DNA of 64,000 nucleotides from Bidens hawaiensis (taxonomy: Eukaryota; Streptophyta; Magnoliopsida; Asterales; Asteraceae): contig JAIQDT010003846.1 of the NCBI GenBank assembly GCA_021521415.1, positions 1 through 64,000 of the forward strand, read 5' to 3'. The stretch's first letter is position 1; each line of letters opens with the position of its first letter. Position numbers and translations under genes: made by a program. The notes under the pieces are model-generated. The model did not search any database, was not told where the DNA came from, and was given only the letters and a program-made list of their open reading frames with translations. Positions 9,955 through 20,098 of the stretch are shown here, piece by piece.

Positions 9955-10463
9955 CTTGGATCTTTTTTTTTATTTCCTCCATTCTAGCTCTAATGTTTTC
10001 AAAATATTGATGAGCCATATGAATTTGAGGTAAGGCTTGTTCAACGTATACTCGTTTCTCAGCATCCCCATCATTATCTTCAACATCAATCAACTCATCG
10101 AAAGCACCAATGTGTGGTTCTCCTTGTTCAGGCACATTCTCATTTTGTCTTTGAGTATTAGATGCTTGTTCCTCAGAATCTTCAAGCACTATGTACACAC
10201 ACATAAAGTCATCACCATGCCTAAAATGTCTTATTGGTTTAAGATTAAAAAGTTCTTCAATTTCATTTTCTTCTCCTTTCTCCTAATCATGAGTGCGTTA
10301 AAAATCCTCACGTTTTTCGTCTTTTTGCACTTGGATTTTCTCCTCTATCAGTATGTTCATTCACAGTGTCTTGATTAGGAGCCACTTGTTTGACATGCAT
10401 AACATCAATAGGCTTATCATAACTAGTATGTTCATTCACAGTGTCTTGATTAGGAGCCACTTT
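9955..10463 (-). pseudogene. Unidentified minus-strand exon-like segment with a 25-residue repeat
   Basis: On the minus strand a likely splice acceptor (ATATGAACAG at about 10464-10473) precedes coding-like sequence with two copies of a 25-codon unit beginning VAPNQDTVNEHT (75-bp period, 10350-10388 and 10425-10463). After a frameshift the segment continues with GEENEIEELFNLKPIRHFRH and an acidic stretch containing FDELIDVEDNDGDAEKRVYV, ending near 9955 after a Lys-rich helix (RARMEEIKKKIQV). I do not recognise the family. It lies next to LTR-like sequence and could be a fragment of a transposon-encoded or captured gene. Confidence 0.35.
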
Positions 10464-10473
10464 TCTGTTCATA

Positions 10474-12329
10474 TTATATAAATAAAAAAATATATGATCG
10501 AGTCATTAAAATTTATCGGTTTAAAAATCTTTTAAGCTTGGATATGTTTATAATGAGCTTTAGGAAGTCTCACATTTTGATGTTCATGCCTTAACCTCAA
10601 TTGTTTTTCAAATAATTAGCCTTTTTAAGCATGGAAGTTTCCTTTAAGTTTTTATTTGTCATCCATAAATATAAATAACACTTAAACAAATATATATATA
10701 TATAGGTATATATATATAAAAAACACCAAAACAATTATGATCCATAAATTCACAATGGTAATATATCAAGCCATTAAACCAAAATTGTCTTAACAGAAAC
10801 TTAAAACATCATGAAACGTCTTCATAACAAACAATATATAAAAATATTATTAATGACGTTAAAAGATCCATATGAAGCCATAATAAAAAAGAAAAAATGC
10901 TCATAAATAGTCTTGAAACATCATATAATAAATTCTATTACAAACCATGAATTAAAATAGTATAAATGGTGTTGATAGTTATCTTTTAATGTTATTATAA
11001 CACATAATTTTAATAATATATATTCAAGGCTACTACCCTATAAAATAATATATCAATTTAACACCCATGCATTATCTTTATGTTACAATTGTTTATATGA
11101 AAAAAAAAATCAAAGAAAGTAACAAAATAATTTATTCATTGTCAGGACTGTGATTTCGTGACCCAAACAATTTAATCACAAGAATACTCATGAAATACAA
11201 ATATGTAAAGACCCCTTGATAATAGACTGCGAAATCAGCTAGAAACATAATGTTTCTTATAATAGTAAGTATACTAAAAGACACACACACGATCAACTGC
11301 CATAAACGTAGAACGGACAAATTTTAGGGTTTCAGGTGAAAATGTCAGGTGTGACGCCTTATGAGAGAACAATTAGTATGTTCTCAAAAGGTGTGCTCAA
11401 AGGTCGTTCTCAATAATGAGATAACATCTACATTTTATTGGCCACCTGACATTCCTTCTAGAAACCCTAGTCATTGCAAAACATATTCAAAATAAACACT
11501 GGTGTCAAAATAGGTTTTCGAGTAAACATAATCCTTGTCGAGCAGATCTTGTAATCCTCAAGTGTGCTCGAAGCATTTTCTTAAGAATATATTCTTCCCA
11601 AGAAAACCTCAGTCTTCATGATACAACCAAACTTTTCTCCGACAAATCCCACGAGTAAATATGTTTTTGCTCGAATCTCTTCAATTTTCGAGTTAGACTT
11701 ATTGGAGCAAACTAAGTATACTCGGATACTGTAGCTTTGATCGAGATTTAACTATGCTTGGAGTAACACTTGATAAATATTCCATAGATACCTACAAGAT
11801 ACTTGAGATTCTTCATTATGAAATCCTTACTTGACCCACCAGGTTTCTTGTGAACTTGGTTTAAGCTTAGATTGATCAAGTGTTTGCTCGGATACAAACC
11901 ATACTTGATAAAAGAACAACTTTTCTCGACGAAGTGTAGCTTGCTCGAAGCTTAACACTTACAAGAATTCCAGAAGATAACCTTATTCTCATAAGATATC
12001 TTGCTCAGATTAGTATATACCTTGCTTGAAGTGTCCGGGTTTGCTCGAGTTTCATACTTAGCCTTTTCTGGGGATGTTGACAAGATTCCAATCTTTCTTT
12101 GTCATTTCCTTAAACCCAACATTCATGTAGATATTAGGTAATCAAGTTATAATACTTTTCATATATGTAGCAATCTAACAAGCATCATAACTATAAAATT
12201 AATATCAAATAAATACTATAACAACTATTATGTAAATAATCTGAACAATCATCTTTTAATTCTTATGTCGTATAATGTTTGTATGTATTGTTTCAAATTT
12301 CATATGCACTGCATTCTTCTACCATGTGA
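10474..12329. other. AT-rich non-coding region, TGCTCGA-rich in its right half
   Basis: 10474-11340 is very AT-rich with a TA microsatellite near 10690-10720 and no supported gene; the hydrophobic minus-strand frame at 11132-11320 has no recognisable family. From about 11500 to 12060 the words TGCTCGA, GCTCGAA and TGCTCGG recur many times. At 12118 the minus strand reads TGTTGGGTTTAAGG, which resembles a Copia LTR start. A decayed minus-strand LTR covering roughly 11340-12120 is possible but unproven. Confidence 0.35.
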
Positions 12330-12893
12330 TAGCTTGTAAAATCCTGAAATTTCTAAAATAATATTAATTATATTATTTATTGTCAGTGAGGAAGTTTACT
12401 CGGATAAGCGGGGAAATAATTAAAGTAAGTAGGAGTTAGTATGGGTCGGGCTAGTTTTGGGTAATGGATATGGGTTATGGACTTGGGTTAATAAGGAAGG
12501 AAAATGGACCATGAGCTCAAGCCCATGATCCATAATATATAAGCCTTAAATCACCCTTTAAAACCTCTTTGCGATACCGTATGGTAAAAGAAAAGAAAAA
12601 AAAACCTCCACCACCACCTCCATCATGTGTCCTCCCTCCAGATATGGGGTATCGCCTTCGAGATCCAGATCTGCTACTACTCATGGTGAAAGTGATATGC
12701 AAGGGCTCTGATGTGATCAAACTAAGGATGCTCAACAGGAGATTAATCCAGGCATTGGGGTTTGTGTTAATAACAAGGAGGTATCCTCAATCCCTGATTC
12801 GACGTTGGAAAAATTATCATTGGTGATGCTTTTGTCAATAAGGAGGATAGTCCTTCCCAGATAGAAACCCCTACGTCTGGTATTAATAATACG

Positions 12894-15259
12894 GTGCCGG
12901 CACCGTCATCCAGATCAGTTTTTTCAAGTTTTATAGAGGGATCATGCAATCAAGAACCGCATCCGCTACATGATGGATTCTCGCCGGTTAACACACCGGA
13001 TAAACTTGGAAGTCCTCAGGTAACATTTAATATGGACCATGCAAACACGCCAGCCACGGTGGAAATGATTTCGACTTTAAAGTTTGTTGATACAAACTGG
13101 TCGGAGGAGTCTGATTGTGGCAGCTCGGAGTTATCTCCGACGGTAATGGCTAAGGCTAAGGCTATCCATGATGCTCAACTAGTCCTTAGTATTCGAATGG
13201 AGGTTGATGACCCTAATTTTCCTCCTAACGGTGAGCCTAATCGGATTCTCGCCGGTTAACACACCGGATAAACTTGGAAGTCCTCAGGTAACATTTAATA
13301 TGGAGCATGCAAACACGCCAGCCACGGTGGAAACGATTTCGACTTTAAAGTTTGTTGATACAAACTGGTCGGAGGAGTCTGATTGTGGCAGCTCGGAGTT
13401 ATCTCCGACGGTAATGGCTAAGGCTAAGGCTATCCTTGATGCTCAACCAGTCCCTAGTTTTCAGATGGAGGTTGATGATCCTAATTTTCCTCCTAACGGT
13501 GAGCCTAATTGGGTTGAGTTTGAACTTCCGGATAACATGGATCCGGACATACAAGATGCACTTAAACATGGGCCGGAAGTTGAGCCCAAGAACCTATGAT
13601 GGCACATGGGATTAATTCTGATCCTGAGAAGTTGATGGATCAAGGAAGCCCAAATGTTGGTGATGTGATAGGCCTGAGTGTTAAAGAAATAAGTGGGACA
13701 GATTCGACAGGGCCTGAGGTGGTCAAAACTTGTCCGGATAAGCCAAAAGCCCAGGATGACACTCCTGCATGGACTATCCCGAACCCTCTGCTCAAGCACT
13801 CAAGGACCTCTTCTCATGTAAGTTCCATGTTTAACTATGAGCTTAATAATAATTTGCAATTTGATGATAATACCCCCGATCAAGACCCGATTAGGGGATC
13901 CTATTGGTGGAATAAAGAGTTGTTTACCCAGCTCACGAGAGGGGTTATGGTTGAAAATAGTGAGACTAGACTCTTGTATGACCCTCCGAAATTAGGTGAG
14001 AATGGGGAACATATTATTGAAATAAATGCACACTTCATGAAGAAGAGTATTGAAAATCATGTGGTTCAACTATATGGCTATTTTGTGGGTGGTGACCCTT
14101 CTTTCCAAATGGTTAGACAAAATCTTATCCGCATGTGGCATAAGTTTGGTTTTAAGTCTATGTTCAAGAATAGGAATAGGTTTTATTTATTTCGGTTTAA
14201 TATGGAGGAAGGCATGTTAAATGTCTTGAGGACGAGTCCTTGGGTTGTTGAAAATGTTCCCCTTATGCTCCAGATTTGGGAACCGGGCTCTCATCTTACC
14301 AAACCTAACCCAAAGACGGTCCCTATTTGGATGGGAATTAAAGATCTTCCGAATGGACTATGGAATGGGAGTAATATTTGTCAAATTGTTAGCAAAGTAG
14401 GAAAGCCTCTAATGTTAGACAAAGCTACACATGAAAGATGTAAAACAAAAAAAAGGTCTTTCAGAGTTTGCTAGAGTACTTGATGCTATGGCGGAAAATG
14501 GCCTCCCTACAATGGCAAAGGTTAGAATTCCAAAATCTGATATTTCTCCTGGTAAAATTGTTGAACTTGAGTTATGTTATAAATGGAAGCCATCGTTATG
14601 TTCCAAATGTGTGTTCTTTGGTCATGTTTGGGAAAATTGCCCTAATGTTTCTGTTAGGGAAAAAGCTAATCATAATAAACAAATGCAAGATCCAGAACCA
14701 ATTGTTATGGCAAATAATGAAACCCAAAATGGGCCTAAGGGTTCGGTGGTACGGGAGGTTCTCAATGGGCCTAACGAAACCAAGGATGTTGGCCTGGAAG
14801 ATGGTGGGAAACTTAAAGAAGTGGAATCGGGTGATGTGTTAATTGGGCCTGGGCCAGATGGGTTCTCCGTGGTAAAAAGGAAAAGAAAGAAGAAGTCCAA
14901 GCCCAAGATTCTGTTTCTGTTGGGGCGGGTTCTTGTAAACAGGTGACGGTCCCGGCTCCTGCTTGGTAGCCCATTCCAGCTCCGTGGCTGGCCAATCAAA
15001 GCAACCACTTGGCGTAAGCCCAAATTGGACGACAAATGCCTCACAAAAGAAGATTGAGATTGAATCCAGACCGAATGAGCTTGAGGTTAGTAACAAATTC
15101 TCGAACCTTGATCAAGACAACTATGTTGAGGATGATTATGAAATATTTGAAAGGGATGTGGATTCTGAGTCAGATGGAACGGCACGTTACATGACAAATG
15201 ACAGTTTAAGGAGCAAAGAAAGAACAAGCATAGGCAAAAGCCACATTATCACTGTTTAG
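12894..15259 (+). pseudogene. LINE ORF1 protein (DUF4283 and CCHC zinc knuckle), frameshifted
   Basis: The coding sequence runs through frames at 12894-13259, 13204-13599, 13596-14474, 14431-14946 and 14963-15259. The middle part (about 14030-14420) matches the DUF4283 nucleic-acid-binding domain of plant LINE ORF1 proteins: residues around VVQLYGYFVGG, FLFRFNMEEGMLNVL-type sequence, PWVVENVPLMLQIWEPG and PIWMGIKDLP. A CX2CX4HX4C knuckle (CSKCVFFGHVWENC) follows near 14600-14640, and the end carries the usual NKFSNL motif near 15092. One frameshift falls in an A-rich run at about 14445-14455; others are at the internal duplication and near 14950. ORF1 proteins bind element RNA in ribonucleoprotein particles; this copy cannot make an intact one. 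Confidence 0.85.
12975..13510 (+). repeat. 268-bp tandem duplication inside LINE ORF1
   Basis: 12975-13242 is repeated from 13243 with few differences (for example GGACCATGC versus GGAGCATGC). Both copies begin GGATTCTCGCCGGTTAACAC. Because 268 is not a multiple of three, the duplication shifts the reading frame: copy 1 reads GFSPVNTPDKLGSPQ in one frame and copy 2 reads the same residues in the next. The duplication alone would inactivate ORF1. Confidence 0.92.
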
Positions 15260-16641
15260 AGTGTCTCTTGGTTTGTTTTGATTTATATTTCTAGTTTGTT
15301 TCAATTTGGTTTGTGGTCTTCACCCGTCCTTGGTTTTATGTCCAGGATGGGGGAGATGCACTTGTTTGTAACCAATTTTTGTTTTAGTAAATTTTACCAA
15401 GGGCAATGCTCTTTTACCAAAAAAATAATCACCCTTTAATCCTTTCATTTCACATATTCCATACACCACCAAAACACACACTTAGCTCTCTCTCATATTT
15501 CTCTCTCTCTAGCCGAAACCATGAGGAAGAGCCGATCCCGACCCGAGGTATCATAGTATGATGTTGTTTGAACTCAAACCCGTTACATTTAGTCATGAAA
15601 CGATGAGCCGACACCGTTAAACCGTTAAAGTCACGAAATCCGGGTGAAATCGGGTATAAACCGAACATATGATGAGCTTAGGGATCACCCTAGCTCAGAT
15701 TGGATCAAACGGGACGAAAAACGGTGAAAATGGTTGTGAGATGAGGGAGATCTCGCTTTTCCGGCGAGATCCCGTTATTCTGGCAGTGGCGGCGCCGGAA
15801 AGGCGACGCCGGAGATTGTGGTACGAGGTTTAGATCTTGTCAGGGAATGTTCTGACCTAACCCTAATTCGTTAGCGGGAACGTGACGAACCAACCTTAGT
15901 TCGTTTACGGAAACATACGAATTAGCAAGTAATTCGTTATGACCTTTCGTTAAGCAGGGATAACGAACTAGAGGCAATTCGTTAAGTTGATTCGTTAACA
16001 GGAGCTTAACGAACTAATCTCAATTCGTTATGTAAATTCGTTAAGCAATGAATGACGAACTAAAACTAGTTCGTCAAGTAGTTCGTTAAGGGTTCAGTTT
16101 GTTAAAGGTCCAGTCCGTTAAGGGTCCAGTTCGTTAGAGGTTCAGTTCGTTATGATGACCAATTCGTCATAAAAGCTAATTCGTTATGAAATAACGAAGG
16201 AGACTCCTTTAACGAACCAGATAACGAAGTGGACTTTGGAAGAATTACAGAATAGTCCCTGGACTTAAAGAAGAAGGATATAATTACATAACGGCCGTTG
16301 GACTATGATAATTTATGAAATATACCTATAAAGGTTAACGATTAACGATTTAACTAACCGGGTAATGATTCAACGAAGTAAAACCGGCTTAGACGTGTAA
16401 GACTAATTAAGTAGAAATGAGAGTGGCTAGAGTAGTATTTAATATTCAAATTATTAAACAGTTAGACGCGCACAGCTCGAGAAGAATAACCATTAGCGAA
16501 AGAAGTAACCGAGTTCAGGTGAGTTTCTAGCCCCACTTCCTTTTTGTGTTTTCGGGGTTGTGTGCATACTCGATGTGATAGTTAATACACTTACCATAAG
16601 TGGTAAGTGTATGCCTTATATGAATTATGTATGCGGATTGA

Positions 16642-16818
16642 TTGACGGTACATGAACGATCTTCGGATGTTGCATGGACCGTCAGGTGGTAGCTAAAGAT
16701 ATGAATGATATACATGATGTATGATTGATGTATGAATGAAGTATGTGTGATGTATGAATGATATATGTATGGTATTTAAATAGTACGGGAACGATCTTCG
16801 GATATTGCGCGTACCATC
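16642..16818 (+). other. Pair of UUCG hairpins, left LTR of the gag-only element
   Basis: Hairpin 1 has arms 16642-16654 (TTGACGGTACATG) and 16673-16685 (CATGGACCGTCAG) around GAACGATCTTCGGATGTTG. Hairpin 2, at about 16780-16818, has the same core between GTACG and CGTAC. Where the solo LTR pairs CGCG with CGCG, hairpin 1 pairs CATG with CATG, a double compensatory change. Confidence 0.7.
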
Positions 16819-17100
16819 ATTCGGGAATGATCCCCAAGTGGTTATTAGCATGTGTAAATGTTGTGATGTGACTTGGCTATTATGTAAATGATGTAATGAT
16901 ATAAAGTGTGTTGTAGACAAGTAGAGGTATGGCATGATAGAAGTAGCAAGGGTCTAGTAAGGGTGTTAGTGGCATGATGATAGTATGTGGTAGGGTAAGC
17001 CTATGGGTGACTTCGTTATTAAAGTGACATAACGTTATTTATTAAAGTGGAAAAGTGACATAACATGATTCGTTATTAAAGTGGCATACAGTGGCATAAG

Positions 17101-17175
17101 TGGCTAAGCTGTAGGAGTAATTAAGTGGCTAAGCTGTAGGGGTAATTAAGTTGCTAAGCTGTAGGGGTAATTAAG
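17101..17175 (+). repeat. Three 25-bp tandem repeats in the left LTR
   Basis: Units TGGCTAAGCTGTAGGRGTAA plus TTAAG start at 17101, 17126 and 17151, with a partial fourth. The right LTR carries the same array with units at 21944, 21969 and 21994. It was therefore present before the element inserted. Confidence 0.85.
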
Positions 17176-17207
17176 TGGTTAAGAATTAACAGGTTAGACA
17201 GTGGATT

Positions 17208-17227
17208 ATGTGCCTTCGGACACGTAT
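17208..17227 (+). other. Third UUCG hairpin, left LTR of the gag-only element
   Basis: ATGTGCC-TTCG-GACACGTAT forms a short stem on a UUCG loop just before the TTAACTAGAACTCACTCAGC block. The right LTR copy is at 22051-22070, and the solo LTR has a counterpart with a different stem at 2615-2626. Confidence 0.45.
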
Positions 17228-17431
17228 GACAAGTTGCTTGATTAACTAGAACTCACTCAGCGTAGCTGACTTTTAGTATGCACGCAGGTGGTTTGACCAA
17301 AGAGTTAGCATGAGGATGACAGGTGGAATGGATTGAACGGCTGACATCTGAAGATGGAAGAAATGATGTTCTAAATATAATGTTTTGTGTTATGGTATCA
17401 AAGAAAAGATTAAATGTTTTGTAATAAACGC

Positions 17432-17883
17432 AATGTTGTAAAAGTAGGTCTACAAGGCCGAGTACTCGCTACAAGGTATGGTGCCAAGGGGACTTTCTTT
17501 ACTCCGCCTAGGTACTAAAAAATGTTCAAAGGTGGTCAACATCAGTCAAAAATACATCTAGTCGGTTAACTTGGTCCTATTTTACCTTAAAAATACAACA
17601 TAATTCGTATTTCTATAGTATTAAAGAATGAATATCATTTTTTTTAATTAATGATTAACATTTTTTAGAATAATTTAGTATTTAAAAATGTATTTCTCTT
17701 GTTTATATTGATATTCACTTATTTTGTTATAAATATTAGTAAAGTTATGATATTTGAAATATATATTAACCAAAAGTTAGTTTTCTTTATATTTATCATG
17801 TCCGAGTACTCTCCGAGTACTCCCCGAGTACTCCGAGTACTCCCTCCAAGGGGGTCGGCCGCCTAGCGACTTTTGCAACATTG
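17432..17883. mobile_element. hAT-type MITE inserted in the left LTR
   Basis: This 452-bp insert has 15-bp terminal inverted repeats with one mismatch (CAATGTTGTAAAAGT and ACTTTTGCAACATTG) and an 8-bp duplication, AATAAACG at 17424-17431 and 17884-17891. The empty site is preserved in the right LTR near 22290. An 8-bp duplication and CA(A/G)TGTTG ends are characteristic of hAT elements. It has no transposase. Subterminal GAGTACTCCGAGTACTCC and GGCCGAGTACTCG repeats are possible transposase-binding sites. Confidence 0.88.
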
Positions 17884-17998
17884 AATAAACGGTTAAAGTT
17901 TTATATTCCACGAAAGTTTTAAAACTCTGATTTGTAGAACTGTGTTTATGAGTAAATCCGACGTTAAAGTGAGGCACTGGGAACGGGGCCTTACAAGT

Positions 17999-18010
17999 TG
18001 GTATCAGAGC
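17999..18010 (+). promoter_or_regulatory. Primer-binding site for tRNA-iMet
   Basis: TGGTATCAGAGC lies three bases after the left LTR end and is complementary to the 3' end of plant initiator tRNA-Met, the usual minus-strand primer of many plant Gypsy and Copia elements. Confidence 0.9.
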
Positions 18011-18412
18011 AAAGTTCGAGAGATTTAAGCATCCTACATGCTTAGACTCGAACAGAGAATGGGATTTAAGTAAGAAATGAAAGAATGTGCCAGTTCAAGA
18101 TAGCCATGTGTCACTCAAGCAAGCTCAGTAAAGGTAAAGTGTATGGTTGAATAATGAATGATAATGTTAGCTTAATTTCTAAAGGAGGATATATGAAGGA
18201 TAGGGATAGGATTTCTTGATTGTTTGATTAATTAACTGTTTAAAAGTAGAGACTAGCACAAGTGAAATCAGGAAGGGCAGTATGTAGAACCTGAGGAGTA
18301 ATGCAAATAGTTAATTACACTTGATCAATGTCATTAGCTACTTACCTTACGAATCATGTGCTAAATAATTCCTTGAGTGATGACGTTTGTGTTTTTCTCT
18401 TCCAGAATACCA

Positions 18413-19600
18413 ATGGCTGAAGTAAGAGAGATTGTTGGCACTGGAGGTCGCACTGGGCGACGAGGCAGGCCTCGTATGGTTCGAAAACCCTCGGTAGAAA
18501 CAGCTTCCAACACCGGAGACGAAGGGAGCGCAGCTGGAGGAAATCCTGGCAACAACGAAGGACATCAACTTGACCCTGCTGTTCAAGCTGCCATTGTTCA
18601 AGCTGTAGCAGCTGCCATGAAGACTTGGAATCCTGAGAAGTCTGCTGGGAGTCATGAAAGAACTGCTGGAAAATCATGGGAGAATGATAATAAAGATGAC
18701 GAGGGTGAGAAGGGTGACTTTAGCGAAGGCCAATCTATGAAGGTTGATGACAGGAAGAGAGGCCGAGGTGGGTGCAACTACAAGTCCTTCAAAGGATGTG
18801 ATCCGCCAAAGCTGACGGGTCTAGGAGACGCAATCGCTACTCTCCAATGGATAACCACTACGGACAAGATTATCCGAATTAGCGAGTGTCATCCCGACCA
18901 AGCAGTGGGTTATGCCACTAAGTCATTTGAAGATGAGGCCATGTACTGGTGGGAAACTGTGGAACAAAGGAAGACTCGAGATGAGATTAAGGCAATGAGG
19001 TGGAATGACCTGAAGGAGTTAGTGATGAAAAGGTTCTATGTTGATACTGAAGTGGAGAGGGCCGAGATGAAGTTTCTAAATCTGAAGGCGGGTAATATGA
19101 CACACCGGGAGTATACCACCGAATTCAACCGTATGTCTGGGCTGGTTCCTGACATGGTGAACACTGAGACGAAACGGATCAAGTGATACATCAGGGGACT
19201 TCCCCAGAAAGTCCGCATGTTAGTCAGGGCTAACAAACCTGCTACCTTTGAGTCTGCATTTGAGTTAGTAGAGATGGTTTATGATGATCTGGCGGCGGAT
19301 GATGTGGAAGTGGAAGATAAGGAATGAGGGAAAGGAAACAAACGGCCTGCAGATGTCGTGGAGCATGCAGGGAGAAAGACACAGAAGATGGCAGAAAAGG
19401 AAGCATGTAAGGTGTGCGGGAAGATGCACTTCGGGGAGTGCAAGGCTGGTCCAAATCAGTGCTACCGATGCGGGAAGAAGGGGCACATCTCTCGTGAATG
19501 CACCGAGGACCAGAAGTGTTACAAGTGTGGTAAGTCAGGTCATATAGCCAGGGAATGTGGAGAAGCCGTGGCAGTGGAGGGAAGAAATGGAGACGCGTAA
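18413..19600 (+). pseudogene. Gag of the gag-only element, two in-frame stops
   Basis: One reading frame holds the gag. Translation probably starts at ATG 18413 (MAEVREIVGTGGRTGRRG); an upstream in-frame ATG at 18377 is preceded by no better context. Residues near 18930-19180 (EAMYWWETVEQRK ... TTEFNRMSGLVPDM) are the Retrotrans_gag capsid-type domain. The C-terminus has CX2CX4HX4C zinc knuckles CYRCGKKGHISREC and CYKCGKSGHIAREC, after a partial one (CKVCGKMHFGEC). Stops are TGA at 19184-19186 and 19324-19326, both readable as decayed CGA codons. Gag would coat element RNA and form particles; with stops before the zinc knuckles this copy is inactive. There is no pol frame after it; the stop at 19600 is followed by 500 bp of non-coding sequence to the 3' LTR. 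Confidence 0.88.
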
Positions 19601-20084
19601 CAGGACGGTTTTTCAGTCACTAAGAGGGTTGTAGAAGAATAAGTGGCTTGTCATAGTTGTTTTATGATAGTGTTTTATGTTACCCTATGAACCTATGTTT
19701 GTCTGGCAAGCTTGAATGATTTCTTTCTTATGTTTGATTTTATGAATGAGTTGTGATTTCTTGTGAGTTTGTATGAATGACTTATGAATTATGTTGAATG
19801 CATGTTGGTTATGATAAATAGTTGTGTGATAGTAAATCGTCGCCTTAGAAGTTAGCGTTATTATGTAAAACAAGGTTCCTTGGAAAGACGAGACACGACT
19901 TGGCACATCGAGGGCCTCATGGGCAAGCTACCTCAATAGCTAAAACACATGATCACCGCTCGATGGCTGCAAGTCGGAAGTAAGAAGGATAACCCAGAAA
20001 GCGAAGGCGATTCAATAATTGTGTAAATATAAGAAGTGTTCCTTTTGCAAGGAATAAGTTAGGTTTCGGGAACGAAACCTCTTT

Positions 20085-20098
20085 AAGGGGGAAAGACT
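20085..20098 (+). promoter_or_regulatory. Polypurine tract
   Basis: AAGGGGGAAAGACT lies immediately before the right LTR and is the expected plus-strand primer site. Confidence 0.85.

Larger units (their letters stand above)
12562..15426 (+). mobile_element. LINE derivative lacking reverse transcriptase
   Basis: The insert is bounded by a 13-bp duplication, AATCACCCTTTAA at 12549-12561 and 15427-15439, and ends in a short A tract after a LINE-like 3' tail (TTTTACCAAGGGCAATGCTC). The right LTR at 20311-20330 shows the uninterrupted site. It codes only for an ORF1-type protein; the sequence goes from the end of ORF1 (15259) straight to the 3' tail, with no endonuclease or reverse transcriptase. 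A full plant L1-like element is usually about 6 kb, so ORF2 appears to have been lost by internal deletion. It would need enzymes from another LINE to move. Confidence 0.88.
12335..17995 (+). repeat. Left LTR, interrupted by two nested insertions
   Basis: It runs from TGTAAAATCCTGAAATTTC to GGGGCCTTACA. Continuous homology with the right LTR is broken at 12562-15426 (LINE) and 17432-17883 (hAT MITE). A TATATAAG box lies at about 12535-12542, only some 20 bp before the LINE insertion, so the LINE separated the LTR promoter from its leader. The segment 15865-16220 is full of GTTCGTTA and ATTCGTTA words, the equivalent of the short-repeat array in the solo LTR. Confidence 0.9.

Noticed and set aside
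11132..11320. Hydrophobic 62-residue minus-strand ORF as a small membrane protein gene
   Set aside because: No family resemblance, no support from codon use or context, and such frames arise easily in T-rich DNA.
17999..18010. Possible tRNA gene from the TGGTATCAGAGC match
   Set aside because: It is only the primer-binding site after the LTR; no cloverleaf or A and B boxes follow. The same holds at 30552.
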